From contig KN805418.1 in assembly GCA_000818945.1 (NCBI GenBank), positions 221,001-285,000 on the forward strand: a DNA stretch of 64,000 nucleotides, written 5' to 3'. The position numbers and the translations under genes are program-made. Of this stretch, positions 40,801 to 48,500 are shown piece by piece. Position 1 is the first letter of the stretch. Every line of letters begins with the position of its first letter. The notes beneath the pieces were generated by a model that worked only from the letters and a program-made list of their open reading frames with translations, was not told where the DNA came from and made no database searches. This DNA is from Schizochytrium sp. CCTCC M209059. Lineage: Eukaryota > Sar > Bigyra > Thraustochytrida > Thraustochytriidae.

Positions 40801-41768
40801 TTGCAGACCCTGTGCTGGAGAATTTCCATGCGGCCACAGCGAGACCTCTGATTGAAGCTCTTTTGGAGGGAGAGTTGGATCAAGTGAGAACAACAATTCA
40901 GCCACTGGTGACGAGACTCGTGCTTTCCACCTCGGTGGAGAATCACACTGCGTTTGTTGATAAGCTCAACCGACGAATGGATCTTCTGGCCTCGGCCTCT
41001 GCACATGCAAGTGACTTGCAACACAGTCGCTGCTCGCTTTCGACAGCAAGCTCGTCGCATTCGCTCTCCGATCTCGTAGATATGGACAAGGATGCCGGGG
41101 CCATGATGATGGAGCTTATTATTAAGTGCGCCGACGTTTCGAACTGTGCGCGAGAGCTACCAACGTACAAGCTTTGGGTCACCCGAATCTCGGAAGAATT
41201 CATCGGGCAGACCGAGCTCGAGAGACACGTGGGCGTCCCAGTGACCACTTTTATGGCCAGCTTTGACCCGCAAATGCAGCTCGGGTTTATCAACAACATT
41301 GCGTTTCCGCTCTTTGACGTCTTGGCGCGTCTCTGTCCAGAAGCCACAGAACAGCGAGATTACGTCATGACCAACTATTCATTTTACCAAAAGGGCAAGG
41401 ACACGAGCGCCCCAGGTGTCCTCCGTACCCCACCGCAGTCAGATGCATCAACGCAGCGGCTCTTACAGAATCAGCTTATGAACAGCAGCAGCAAGGACTC
41501 CAAGTACAGCTCTGAGACCTTGAAGCAGTCGTTTTCCAAAATCAACATGGTCAGCTCAACCATGTCACGCAGCAATACTGCCAGCATGAAAGTGCGCCCT
41601 CAAACGCGTCTGGGTTCCACAACAAGCCGCTCTGCGTCCGTCATTTTCACGTCGGAACGATTGATTACCGAAATGTCGCACGCCAGATCGTACGATAGGC
41701 TGTCATCCTCGTTGCCCGGTGCAGTCATCGAGGAGGAAGAGGGTGTTTCCCACGAGCAAGCGATGTAG
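34830..41768 (+). CDS. Soluble-type adenylyl cyclase fused to a cyclic nucleotide phosphodiesterase
   Basis: A protein of 2312 aa from the ATG in GCCATGG; the frame opens 20 codons earlier without an ATG. It has two class III cyclase domains in the order of animal soluble adenylyl cyclase. C1 (about 175-345) keeps both metal Asp (IFLDVSGFTKLTE and IMKFAGDAMIIFW). C2 (about 400-535) has VNKFIVDDKGTTVL and LLGDSVNVSARLM with the catalytic Asn and Arg. A long region (about 600-1400) looks like the degenerate NTPase module of soluble cyclases (LTIEDAHHMP), without a visible P-loop. After a low-complexity basic linker comes a class I phosphodiesterase domain (about 1780-2190): HNSTHAADV, AVHDIGHPGVN, VLENFHAATA, KCADVSNCAREL and MQLGFINNIAFPLFD include the metal ligands and invariant Gln. 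No transmembrane helices are seen, so it is probably cytosolic. Synthesis and hydrolysis of cAMP in one chain is inferred from intact motifs; cyclase substrate choice (ATP versus GTP) is not tested. Confidence 0.93.
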   Translation: MEAASPGATARRSAGGGPGDTKETDAPPGSEGGMHATTSSKGGGEGGGGEQQTRESYLVEDGNTPRQSRKRRSTSSSMASNDGGNSEEEEEEEASAGAPNGDVTVPVAYAPTPATKSRTLTRRRSALMQSTESDTISEHRMGARIVQEFAAVHLVDFVQRMLHEVDCDWDLTPFNQELETVAIFLDVSGFTKLTECLSEEGSVGSEKLGFFLNRYFERINKLLSKGGGDIMKFAGDAMIIFWQAEHDQHGKLDRKLMALKATQAALQLQEELHGAELADGVEFSVKMGIGVGGASILHVGGERDRVEIVPCGEALMQAFAGENQCSPGQTVVSPEVWTLISDSFSGTKLKSGSTAVNSNTKRVRNISIKRPLLSSSHEIKQLQRYVPASIIPFLQTHLSWMTEVREVTTIFVNLGLDPHDLVATTPKRLQRVQDIFRGVQREAYRVEASVNKFIVDDKGTTVLVALGLPLLSNLADPARGVAFALRIVRVLRGLDPRGKRYIGVTTGTALCGPVGSGSRKEYTLLGDSVNVSARLMQAAKDPHTNLCKSVGYIGNIVCDESTRNACKELVHDFVFHPVGEIMLKGKTHATCCFQPGWATLHNERALIRRISSSQKLARELPPVAETWRLRYIDVLFAMDNFFNSDGKHPAAATMFCTNAAEARETMDLTCMQLWEDRNAEPYYVLNDEVVSITELHNDFKMPTMGVPLTFSSRNSSNRSMHGSSRSSQGSGRAFNSAAKGIQGGSGRTHYGSGRSSPGSGRGMQAPKWIQHLTRQLSHTLLLRTNAFLGDSLLQGAPVWRRILQGVVALAKVREVTVDTSVLAHPCFSTWPMAYAAATFQPDETEYTFSDDDFDQVIDAISALLQTMVAANFSLVLTIEDAHHMPPMDWKFTRRISEHMLSHQRDRHTRPAYQANMEVVHERNNAEKEDMGTKLEGANSIVSAQSSNKSLSGVSSVDSMERKASQRDSSYARRRSSIFQQAIPFSGVFLLVSLIPPHSVARRPKSAGLEESYVGFVQSMQTIIVEHQPLTLLEANALILSHLQVTQVSAGLTKTLYRIIGGNRDRLIACLDALCAAGFVEGLASQGNPNVKGPVLRRSSSGIRLTAKRPSQNMVLPEEKVRLVPMSFKQRLHALSICSDCCNTRWEAQILDRLSVAEKIVLRCASILANGLGPFGLHFDLGMLVAIYPFKEVDPDVTIMPSVEASKDKKPPSVTVDEGVLFKLETRLQRLLQVGVIKEVHRPLYTEDNASAALRHEDHCPYFRVDSSAGDTFESRRGRERCFSFCDVIMRRKVYREMLLAHRKRLHQTVIQVLEKSKQSLRRQSILENAKDSTHLQVQAMILFHMIGAKQLQGAHDLYHDALKNALEIRLPPVKPDRESAVQSPGSTESMKRKKSSMPRLHQSSREASNESKSQLWASVRRRPSSMLGDVLAQSFQGSTRRDSGSMSSGRETFQRGLPMKDANTQLFVETLRSIRQATRKTSMLRAQSIRSTLNVNEAAPNDDNSAILLDVQRHEQNSTQDKGNQRHRKAMPETSGQVHYHEQFLGEQKEGMRMQKGDVRWIEGSRWWTQMMRSCLPWPGCKCMRAPLDHEDEIAHAKTARPKSGLMRGPSALVLGRMPSMNVVFSKAGNDQDKEWDECLENAPMQSTSRENLVAFLRQNPDVEQAGKQDQHVKSSESDRQSETRRNTNNTSVGLRMRGMRWSIKTRSSNSSKVQAAAMPQQAARNGDPPMSRAASADSHLENRRKLSSFKLRLVRNTQSAEDRKRRRISSDTVKHALFIYSDPIAVETWSRRMNFQERDALSALALQLDAWSFDIFSFERVACGTPLHMMLRLLFLKHGFYELFEFNISMVDRFAQEIERLYPANPYHNSTHAADVVQACHVFLLQLHQRKLVLRSDGEEAEVQMSSSAQDFLSALMTGTSLVDEDEDSSDNSQVGTLPARRSARDNDSPEFSKLDRLTMLLAAAVHDIGHPGVNASFLKATGNALCEQFADPVLENFHAATARPLIEALLEGELDQVRTTIQPLVTRLVLSTSVENHTAFVDKLNRRMDLLASASAHASDLQHSRCSLSTASSSHSLSDLVDMDKDAGAMMMELIIKCADVSNCARELPTYKLWVTRISEEFIGQTELERHVGVPVTTFMASFDPQMQLGFINNIAFPLFDVLARLCPEATEQRDYVMTNYSFYQKGKDTSAPGVLRTPPQSDASTQRLLQNQLMNSSSKDSKYSSETLKQSFSKINMVSSTMSRSNTASMKVRPQTRLGSTTSRSASVIFTSERLITEMSHARSYDRLSSSLPGAVIEEEEGVSHEQAM

Positions 41769-41982
41769 AGTAGAAGCAGGTGCAAGAGCGCTGTCTTCAA
41801 TCTTAAGGTTTAAAGGTCAAGGTCCTTGGTCTCCATCATCCGAGGGCTGAGCTGATCATATAATATAAACTCATGTACACATAAGAAGGTATTGATATGG
41901 AAAAGGTAGAGGGCGAATTTCACTTTATGATGCAAAAACCAAATCTCGAAAGACCATGAAGAGAGAGAGAGGGAGAGAGTGT

Positions 41983-43839
41983 CTACCGAGCCTTGGCGGC
42001 GTTGTACGTCTTGACGAGGAGATCTCGGCAGGGGAAAATGGCGCCGAGCTTAATGCACGTCATGTAGGCGCCCGAAAGCTTGCGATGCAAGCTGTAAACC
42101 TCTTTGGGGGGCGGAGTAAGACGCTCATTCATAAAGGTTCCTCCGTGTTTGCTCATCTGGTTCACCATGCGGGATCCGCGAAAGTCAAAAGGTTCATCGT
42201 GCTGGAATGGTCGGCCAATCTCCAAGCCCGTATGAATATGCGCGTTCTTCATCGCCTGAGACTCGTCCCCCGTCAGAAAACCAAGACGCACCGAGTAGTC
42301 CAGGATGGCAGCGCGGTCACTGTTGCTCGCCGCCCATACGAGCTCCATGTAGTCGTCGACGAACTCGCGGCCATACGCGCGCGTGGCGCCAAAGTCTAAG
42401 AGGACCACGCGACCCGTTTTGTCGTCGTACATGTAGTTACTAAAGTTCGGATCTGTTTGCATGTATCGAAACTCGAAAAGCTCTTTTAGTGAGAGTCGGA
42501 GCAGCAGTCGACCGATGCGGTTACGCTTTTCTTGCGAGAGCGTGTCCACTACCTTATCAATGGGAACGCCACGGGCGAGCTCGGTGGTAAGGACTCGCGA
42601 GGTGGTCGTCTGCTTAAAGGCACGAGGAACAAAGAAAGCATCAGTGTCGTCTTTGAGAAGGTCTCGGAACTTCATCTGATGTTCGGCCTCGGCCAAGTAG
42701 TCACACTCCTCCCTGAGCTCCTCTTTCATGACCTCGACGATGCGGTCAATGAAGAGTCCTCGAGGGAAAATCCCGGTCACGTCTGCGAGCCGCTTGAGGT
42801 TGTTCAGGTCACTATCGATGCTGTCCGCCACCCCGGGAAATTGCACCTTGACCGCCACGGGAACGGGGCCCGACTCAGTCTTGAGCAAGGCCTGATGGAC
42901 CTGGCCGAGCGAGGCTGCAGCAAAGGGGCGATTGTTGAACTTGACGAAATTGTCGCGCCAATCCGCGCCCAGTTCGTCACGGAGAACCTTGTCGAGCTGT
43001 GCGGAAGGCATGATGTCTGCGCTTTGTCGAACGCGCTCAAGTGCCCGACTCAGCTGCGGTGGAAGCACGGTCTCGTCTTGGATGCTGAGCATCTGACCAA
43101 GTTTGAGGGCCGCACCGCGCATTCGACACAAGGTAGCGGCAATCCGGTCCGAGTTTGCATCAGAGAGTACTGCATCACGCATGCCTCGTTTGCGAGAGGG
43201 GTTTTCGTTGTCCTCCTCGCGCTTCGCTCCAAAGCCACGGCGGACGGACTCACTCACCGTGCCTGCGGCCAAGCCTGCGGCGAGTCGGCTAAAACCAACA
43301 ACACGACTCAAAGGTCCAGATGGAACTGCTTGTTCTTTACCGGCCGTCGTTGGCAGCTCAATATCGTCGTCGACGAGACCACTCGGCGGGGTGGCTGGCC
43401 TCGGGGCTGCAGGCTGCGCAGGTCCCGGTGGAGATCCTTGCGGCGTGCCTGTCGAAGTGCCGCTTGGCGAAGCCGTAGCGTCCATTTGCACCTTTGGGTC
43501 GAAATCAGACAAGTCGATGTCGGCATAGGCTTGACCGCTTGGAACATGATCAACACCTTGCATGGCCGTGTCGGTCTTGGTTCCCGCGGCGGCAGCATGT
43601 TCGGGCGCAAGATCAGGAACGAGGCTTGGCGCAAAGCGAGCGATGAAAAAGTCGGCGACCTGGCCCAGGCCCTGGGCGTGCGACCGCAGCGAGGGCCCCA
43701 CGCCGGTCGCCGCGACACGCTGCTGCGACCGCAGGAGCTCCTGCGCCACCATGAGCGCCCCCTGCGCGCACCGCGCCGTGTCGCCGTGCCGCAGCACGCG
43801 GCGCGCCTGCTCCATGGTCGATCTCGACCGCGCCGGCAT
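41983..43839 (-). CDS. COQ8: COQ8/ADCK-type ABC1 atypical kinase
   Basis: A protein of 618 aa from the ATG at 43839; the open frame reaches 44034 but has no earlier ATG. A second Met eight residues in (MEQARRVLRHGD) is also possible. The UbiB/ABC1 signatures are present: the KxGQ motif in AALKLGQMLS near residue 245, the Ala-rich loop FAAASLGQVH near 305 in place of a P-loop, QTDPNFSNYMYD near 465 and LLDFGAT near 480. COQ8 proteins support coenzyme Q biosynthesis in the mitochondrial inner membrane as ATPases/atypical kinases. The N-terminal 200 residues are basic then Pro/Ala/Thr-rich, which is longer than usual; the Arg-rich start could act as a mitochondrial presequence. It is convergent with the cyclase fusion gene. 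Confidence 0.93.
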   Translation of the reverse strand: MPARSRSTMEQARRVLRHGDTARCAQGALMVAQELLRSQQRVAATGVGPSLRSHAQGLGQVADFFIARFAPSLVPDLAPEHAAAAGTKTDTAMQGVDHVPSGQAYADIDLSDFDPKVQMDATASPSGTSTGTPQGSPPGPAQPAAPRPATPPSGLVDDDIELPTTAGKEQAVPSGPLSRVVGFSRLAAGLAAGTVSESVRRGFGAKREEDNENPSRKRGMRDAVLSDANSDRIAATLCRMRGAALKLGQMLSIQDETVLPPQLSRALERVRQSADIMPSAQLDKVLRDELGADWRDNFVKFNNRPFAAASLGQVHQALLKTESGPVPVAVKVQFPGVADSIDSDLNNLKRLADVTGIFPRGLFIDRIVEVMKEELREECDYLAEAEHQMKFRDLLKDDTDAFFVPRAFKQTTTSRVLTTELARGVPIDKVVDTLSQEKRNRIGRLLLRLSLKELFEFRYMQTDPNFSNYMYDDKTGRVVLLDFGATRAYGREFVDDYMELVWAASNSDRAAILDYSVRLGFLTGDESQAMKNAHIHTGLEIGRPFQHDEPFDFRGSRMVNQMSKHGGTFMNERLTPPPKEVYSLHRKLSGAYMTCIKLGAIFPCRDLLVKTYNAAKAR

Positions 43840-44474
43840 CCTGTTCCCTCCGCCGAGGCCGCTCGCCGCGGCTCGTAGAGCGCCGCCTGCCGCGAGGAGC
43901 GCCCGCGCCCAGTGCCCCGCGTGTCGAGCCCCCCTTGCGCGAGCCGGCCCGGACCGCCGCGTTGCGATTGTGCTCGACGCCCCGCGAGACCTGTGGTCCG
44001 AGGCCACGATGACGATGATCACCGCTTCGCATCGTTAGGAAGCAGATGATGATCATGACCATGGTCGAGAACAAGACGCGCCTTGGCCCGTTCGTGGTGA
44101 GGCTCTGGGCGAAGCCGTCTTGAAGACAAGATCAGAGCTGCATCCGAACAAGTTCAAGAACGAGAAGAGCAAGACCGTTCATTTGGGAGGGGGATGATGG
44201 CGATCGAGATGATGGTCGACGATGATGGTGAAGGGGATCGAGCGTAGACGATGAGGCACTCTGGACGGGATGCCAGAGCGTCGAGGGCGATGGACGCAGG
44301 CAATCTAGGAGGGGGAGAAAATGGAGTGGGCGTTGACGAGTTTGCAGCCGGCTTCATCCTGAGATCAATCGGGCAAGCCTCAAGATACCCGTATATTCTC
44401 TCAAGCTTTCAGGAATGGACCACCAGTGTGGGCATAGCACCAATCTTTCCAAATGACCGTCTGACTGTGACAAG
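43840..44474. other. Intergenic region upstream of COQ8
   Basis: It contains ATGATGATC-type repeats at 44010-44060 and 44195-44235. A plus-strand frame from 44251 (SRYPYILSSFQEW, then GIAPIFPNDRL) reads like protein and may be the 5' part of the following pseudogene. Nothing else is seen. Confidence 0.4.
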
Positions 44475-45190
44475 ATGGGGAGCATTGATGGAGATTTGTG
44501 CGTGCATTCGACGTTCGATTTTTCAGATGCGTCATCGGTCGTGCCTTTACTGTTCAAGCAAGGTGCCGGCTACAAGCAGACCACGGTGACCGACCTGAAA
44601 ACCGGCGAAGAGATCTCGGACTGCTTTGCGAAGTGTATCGCTGTGGATGACGCTAAAGCGTGTGATGCGAACTCGTATCAATGTGCAATGCACCACTTCG
44701 AAAATGAGGTGGCCACCTTCAAGGAACAGTGGTTCCCACCGTGATGCACGTGGGGGACTTCGACATGGGCGCAGGCAAGCAGGCGGTGCTCGTGAACCGG
44801 AACGCAGGTCATACTCTAAGTTCTCGGGAAGGTAAGCGCATTGCGAGGGCAGAAGAACTCGTCCGTGGCTGTCAAAAAGCGCGTCCATGCAGCGCTGGAT
44901 TCTCTCTGCACGAGGTTGGCATCGTCCACGGCGACATGAGCCTCTACGCAACGTTACGATACGCAAGGACGGCGATGTCTGTCTGATTGATTTCGGGAGC
45001 GCATGTTGCGGCGGCCCCGGCGATGCGGAATGCGACTACCTTCAAAGCCGAGCTTGTGTCATCACAGGAGAATTCCATTCGCCAAGCCACTTTCTCCGCG
45101 CAATCTGCTCTTGCACGGTCTCGGTAGAAATGGTAGCAGCAGCAGCAGCGGCAGCAGCAGCAGCGGCAGCAGCAGCAGCAAGGAATGAGT
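44475..45190 (+). pseudogene. Frameshifted protein-kinase-like gene (crinkler-type kinase relic, tentative)
   Basis: Three successive plus-strand frames carry one kinase-like pattern. The first (ATG 44475 to stop 44742-44744) has an N-lobe-like segment (DCFAKCIAVDD, then FENEVATFKEQ). The second (44729-44986) has VMHVGDFDMGAGKQAVLV and the catalytic loop VGIVHGDMSL. The third contains NVTIRKDGDVCLIDFGSA, the DFG motif. The shifts near 44725 and near 44940-44960 interrupt coding, and the region around 44880-44915 also fits better with a shifted frame. HGD, Asn and DFG are all still recognisable, so inactivation looks recent or the breaks could partly be assembly errors. The frame ends in a CAG/GCG run (45132-45180). 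Confidence 0.6.
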
Positions 45191-45222
45191 TGGCTGCGGT
45201 TAAGGCTGCGGCTAAGGCCTAA

Positions 45223-45534
45223 GGCTGAGATAGATTGCAGATAAACAAAAGCTAAATGGAAATCGATGGATGCATGATTGAAAAGAGAAGTTGTCGAAGG
45301 AGTATAAAGCAAAGGAGCGGAGATGATGCTGGAGGAGCAAGTGCAAATAAAGCGTCGATTGGAGCTGCGGCTGATCGTGTAGCTGTTGATAAAGCGAAAG
45401 AGACGCAGGCTTTGCGGTTGGTCGTTGGCGGTGGGACAGCGCTGCAGCGTCCAATGCGGCTTCGCGCTTGGCGCAGCTAGCTAGTTTGATGGCGGTGGGT
45501 GCAATTAGCTTTTTTTTTTAAACATATAAAAAAT
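45223..45534. other. Intergenic region downstream of the myosin gene
   Basis: Short overlapping frames only. A poly-T/AT-rich stretch at 45508-45535 adjoins the myosin stop codon and could be part of its 3' end signal. No gene is recognised. Confidence 0.5.
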
Positions 45535-48500
45535 TTAGGCACTGGCTTCGTCGTCGGGCTCAGAGTTCTCCATGATACGAGTAATGTAGTTGAGGAGAGC
45601 GCCACCAATGTGGACGCTGTGGGGCGTCGCAAACGTAACCTTTTCCTCTTCGGCAGCCTGTTCAGGGTTCCAGATGACCAAGGTGAATTTGGAGGCGTTC
45701 CCGCCCCAACGGTGCAAACGCTCAAAGGGCAGGATGCGGCCGCTAAACTCGATGCCGGCGTCGCTCACGACGAGGTCTCCCTGGCCCGCAGTGGTCGGGA
45801 ATGAGAGCGTCCCGTAACTGCGAAAAGAACGGATGTGGTCCCAAAACGCGAGCTGCAACTGTGCTGGATCCTCGCTGGTTACCGAAGGAGCCACCTGCTT
45901 CACTTCTTGCGCCAGTGAACGCATTCCTTCGGGAATATCGGGCTCATGAATGTAAGCGTTGGGGAGGATCTTAGCGAGTTCCTCTGCAGGCATTTGAAAG
46001 ACCGAGTTGTCACGATCGACTGCAAGAGCCATTGCCACGAGACGTGGCACATCAGCACGAGATACGTCATGCACATACTTGCCCTGCGCAAAGTCGCGCT
46101 GCGTTTGCATGTACACGAGCCGGTTGTACATGTAATTATCTTCGCTGGGATCGTCGAGACCGTTGAAGCGGAGCGTCACGATCCGCTTAAAGACAAGGCG
46201 AAACTCTGTCTTCTCACGCAATGCACGAATAAAAGCATCTCCGATAAAGTCAACAGGCCGCAGCGGCACAAGACCATTTACCTCGAGACCAAAAAAGGAA
46301 GCCCTGTGGTCCTGTAGACCCAGAAAATGCGCACAAAGCTCGGAGACTTTGCCAACGTCAAGGTCCGGCGTCACTGGGAGCTCGTCGGTGAGAATGGAGT
46401 TGTCGGCCAGCTCAATGCGAGCTAGAACAGGTGGGCGGTCATTATATGCTTGAATCTCTGCGACAGTTGGCACAAAGCCGGACGGGCCGCTGTGGATGAT
46501 ACCTTCGAGCCGGCGCAAAGCAAAGCGCGCGTAATTCCCAATCAGCCCTGGCACTTCGCAGTGAGAAAGGAAAAAGTTCAGTAGGTAGGGTTCGAACTCT
46601 GCAGACGGGGGAAACGTGCTCACACACATGCATACTAGCTGCCAGCCTCGACCCACAGACTCGGGTCTCGGATTGTGCGTCAGATGCTTGCACAGAAGCG
46701 CATAAATCTCGTCAATAATCTCGCACATGTCGAGTCCTTTGATGAGAATGTCCTGCGCCATGGTCGCGGGAAACGACATGGCTTTGTCGCGGCAATAGCC
46801 AAGGATGGCTTTGTGAATGCGAACGGCTACCTTGTTGAGCTCCTTATCGCTGCCGTGGTCCAAGAGAGATCGAGAGATACTCGTGGGCTGAAAGGTGCAT
46901 TTGAGGCGAATCGTACGCGACTTGTGCAGGAAAATACCACGTGCAAAATCCTCGTCTGAGCGAATTTTGTGAAAATTGACGAACTCAAAGCGCGTCTGAC
47001 GCGCGCGATCCCTGCGGCTCTCTCGCAGCTGTCGATCTTGGGCTGCTCTTTCAGCTGTTTCATCGTCGCTACGCGGCGCATCTCTTTGCACGCCACCTGC
47101 CCCCTCGGCATCGTCTTTGTGCTCCTCGTCAAAGGTTGTATTACCCTTGCCAGAGTCGCTCTCGTGCGACTCATTATATGCTGCATCCAAGGCCGAGCGC
47201 TGCTTAGCGCGTCGCTCGCGCTCGCGCACACGTAGCGCCTTTCGAACGCGCGCGACGAGGTCAAGATGATCTAGCTCCTTTTCCTGAGCAACTTCAAGTG
47301 CATTCTTGAGGTCCTCGTACCGGTCGGCGTCCAAGGCGGATTGCATTGAAGCCTGGACTTCGAGCTGGGCCTCGAGCTGGCTCAAGAGAGACTTTCCTCG
47401 CACGATTTCAAGGGCATCAGATTTGTTGCAAGCCTGCAGCGCGCTCCGCAGAGCCTCGAGCTCCTCTTGCGCAAGGCTTGTTGGTGATTGTAGGCGACTC
47501 TGCAGGGCGCGTGTCTCCTCGTAGACCTCTGCGCATCTTTTGCGCTGGGCTTGGAGCTGTGTGCGTGCAGCTTGCAATTCCTTTTCCAAGCTGGGGTCTA
47601 ATTGAGCACCTTGTCGCAGCAACAGATCGACCAGGCCGTTGATTTTGTCGAGATCTCGCGCGCCCATGGCATCTTTGAGCTCGTCGACGAGCTGGCCAAT
47701 ATCTGTATTGCGGTCGAGCCAGAGCTTGCACTCTTGGGCGGTCTTGTTGCTCGGGTTTAGGCCTTGTAAAATTGCTTGCGCTTGCTCGCGATCTTCAGCG
47801 AGCATGGCGTCATGAAGGCGCCGCTCAAGAAGCAGCTCGCTGCTACGTTTGGCCTGAAGAGCGCGGATAGCGGAGGCCATGCCCGGGAGGTGCGCTTCGT
47901 CTGCCAAAGCATCCATATCTGCAAGCTGCTCGAGACTATGCGTGGACGCGAGAGCAAAGTCGATGCGCTTGGCCGCGTCCAAGGTGCGTTCCGCAAGCGT
48001 GCAATTTGAGTTGAGACAGCAGACCTCAATCTCCTGCAAGGTTGCGCAAGGTGAAACTGCGTCAATGAAAACGAGCTCAGTCTGAACTTGGGCAATTGCG
48101 CGCTGGACGTTTTCATCATTGGTGGCTCCCGGAAGCGCGCGAAGACCCTCGAGATCCCGGGCTTGCGTGAGTCGCGACACCGAGGAGGCTAACTTGAAGG
48201 CATCGTCACCGCTGGACTCGAGGTCGAATTGCGCCTTTTGCAGGGCTGGATAGTCTGAAGGGTTCATTTGCAGAGCCAATGCCTCGGAGATGGCCGCGCT
48301 GAGATCCTCCGGGCTGCTGTTCGCCGTTGTCAGTCGCATAAGCACATTGTTGCGTTGAAGGGCACCGCGGGCTGCTTCGCGGAGCGAAAGCGGAGCCGAT
48401 GCGTCGAGATCGGATAGAAGCGTCTGGATTGCTTCGATGTTGTTTTCGGACACGGCTATCTGCAAGGCGTCTTCGATGGCGAGCTGGGCGAGAAGTTTGT

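Noticed and set aside
42532..43878. 448-aa open frame antisense to COQ8
   Set aside because: It lies opposite conserved kinase motifs and has no family resemblance; a product of GC-rich codon bias.
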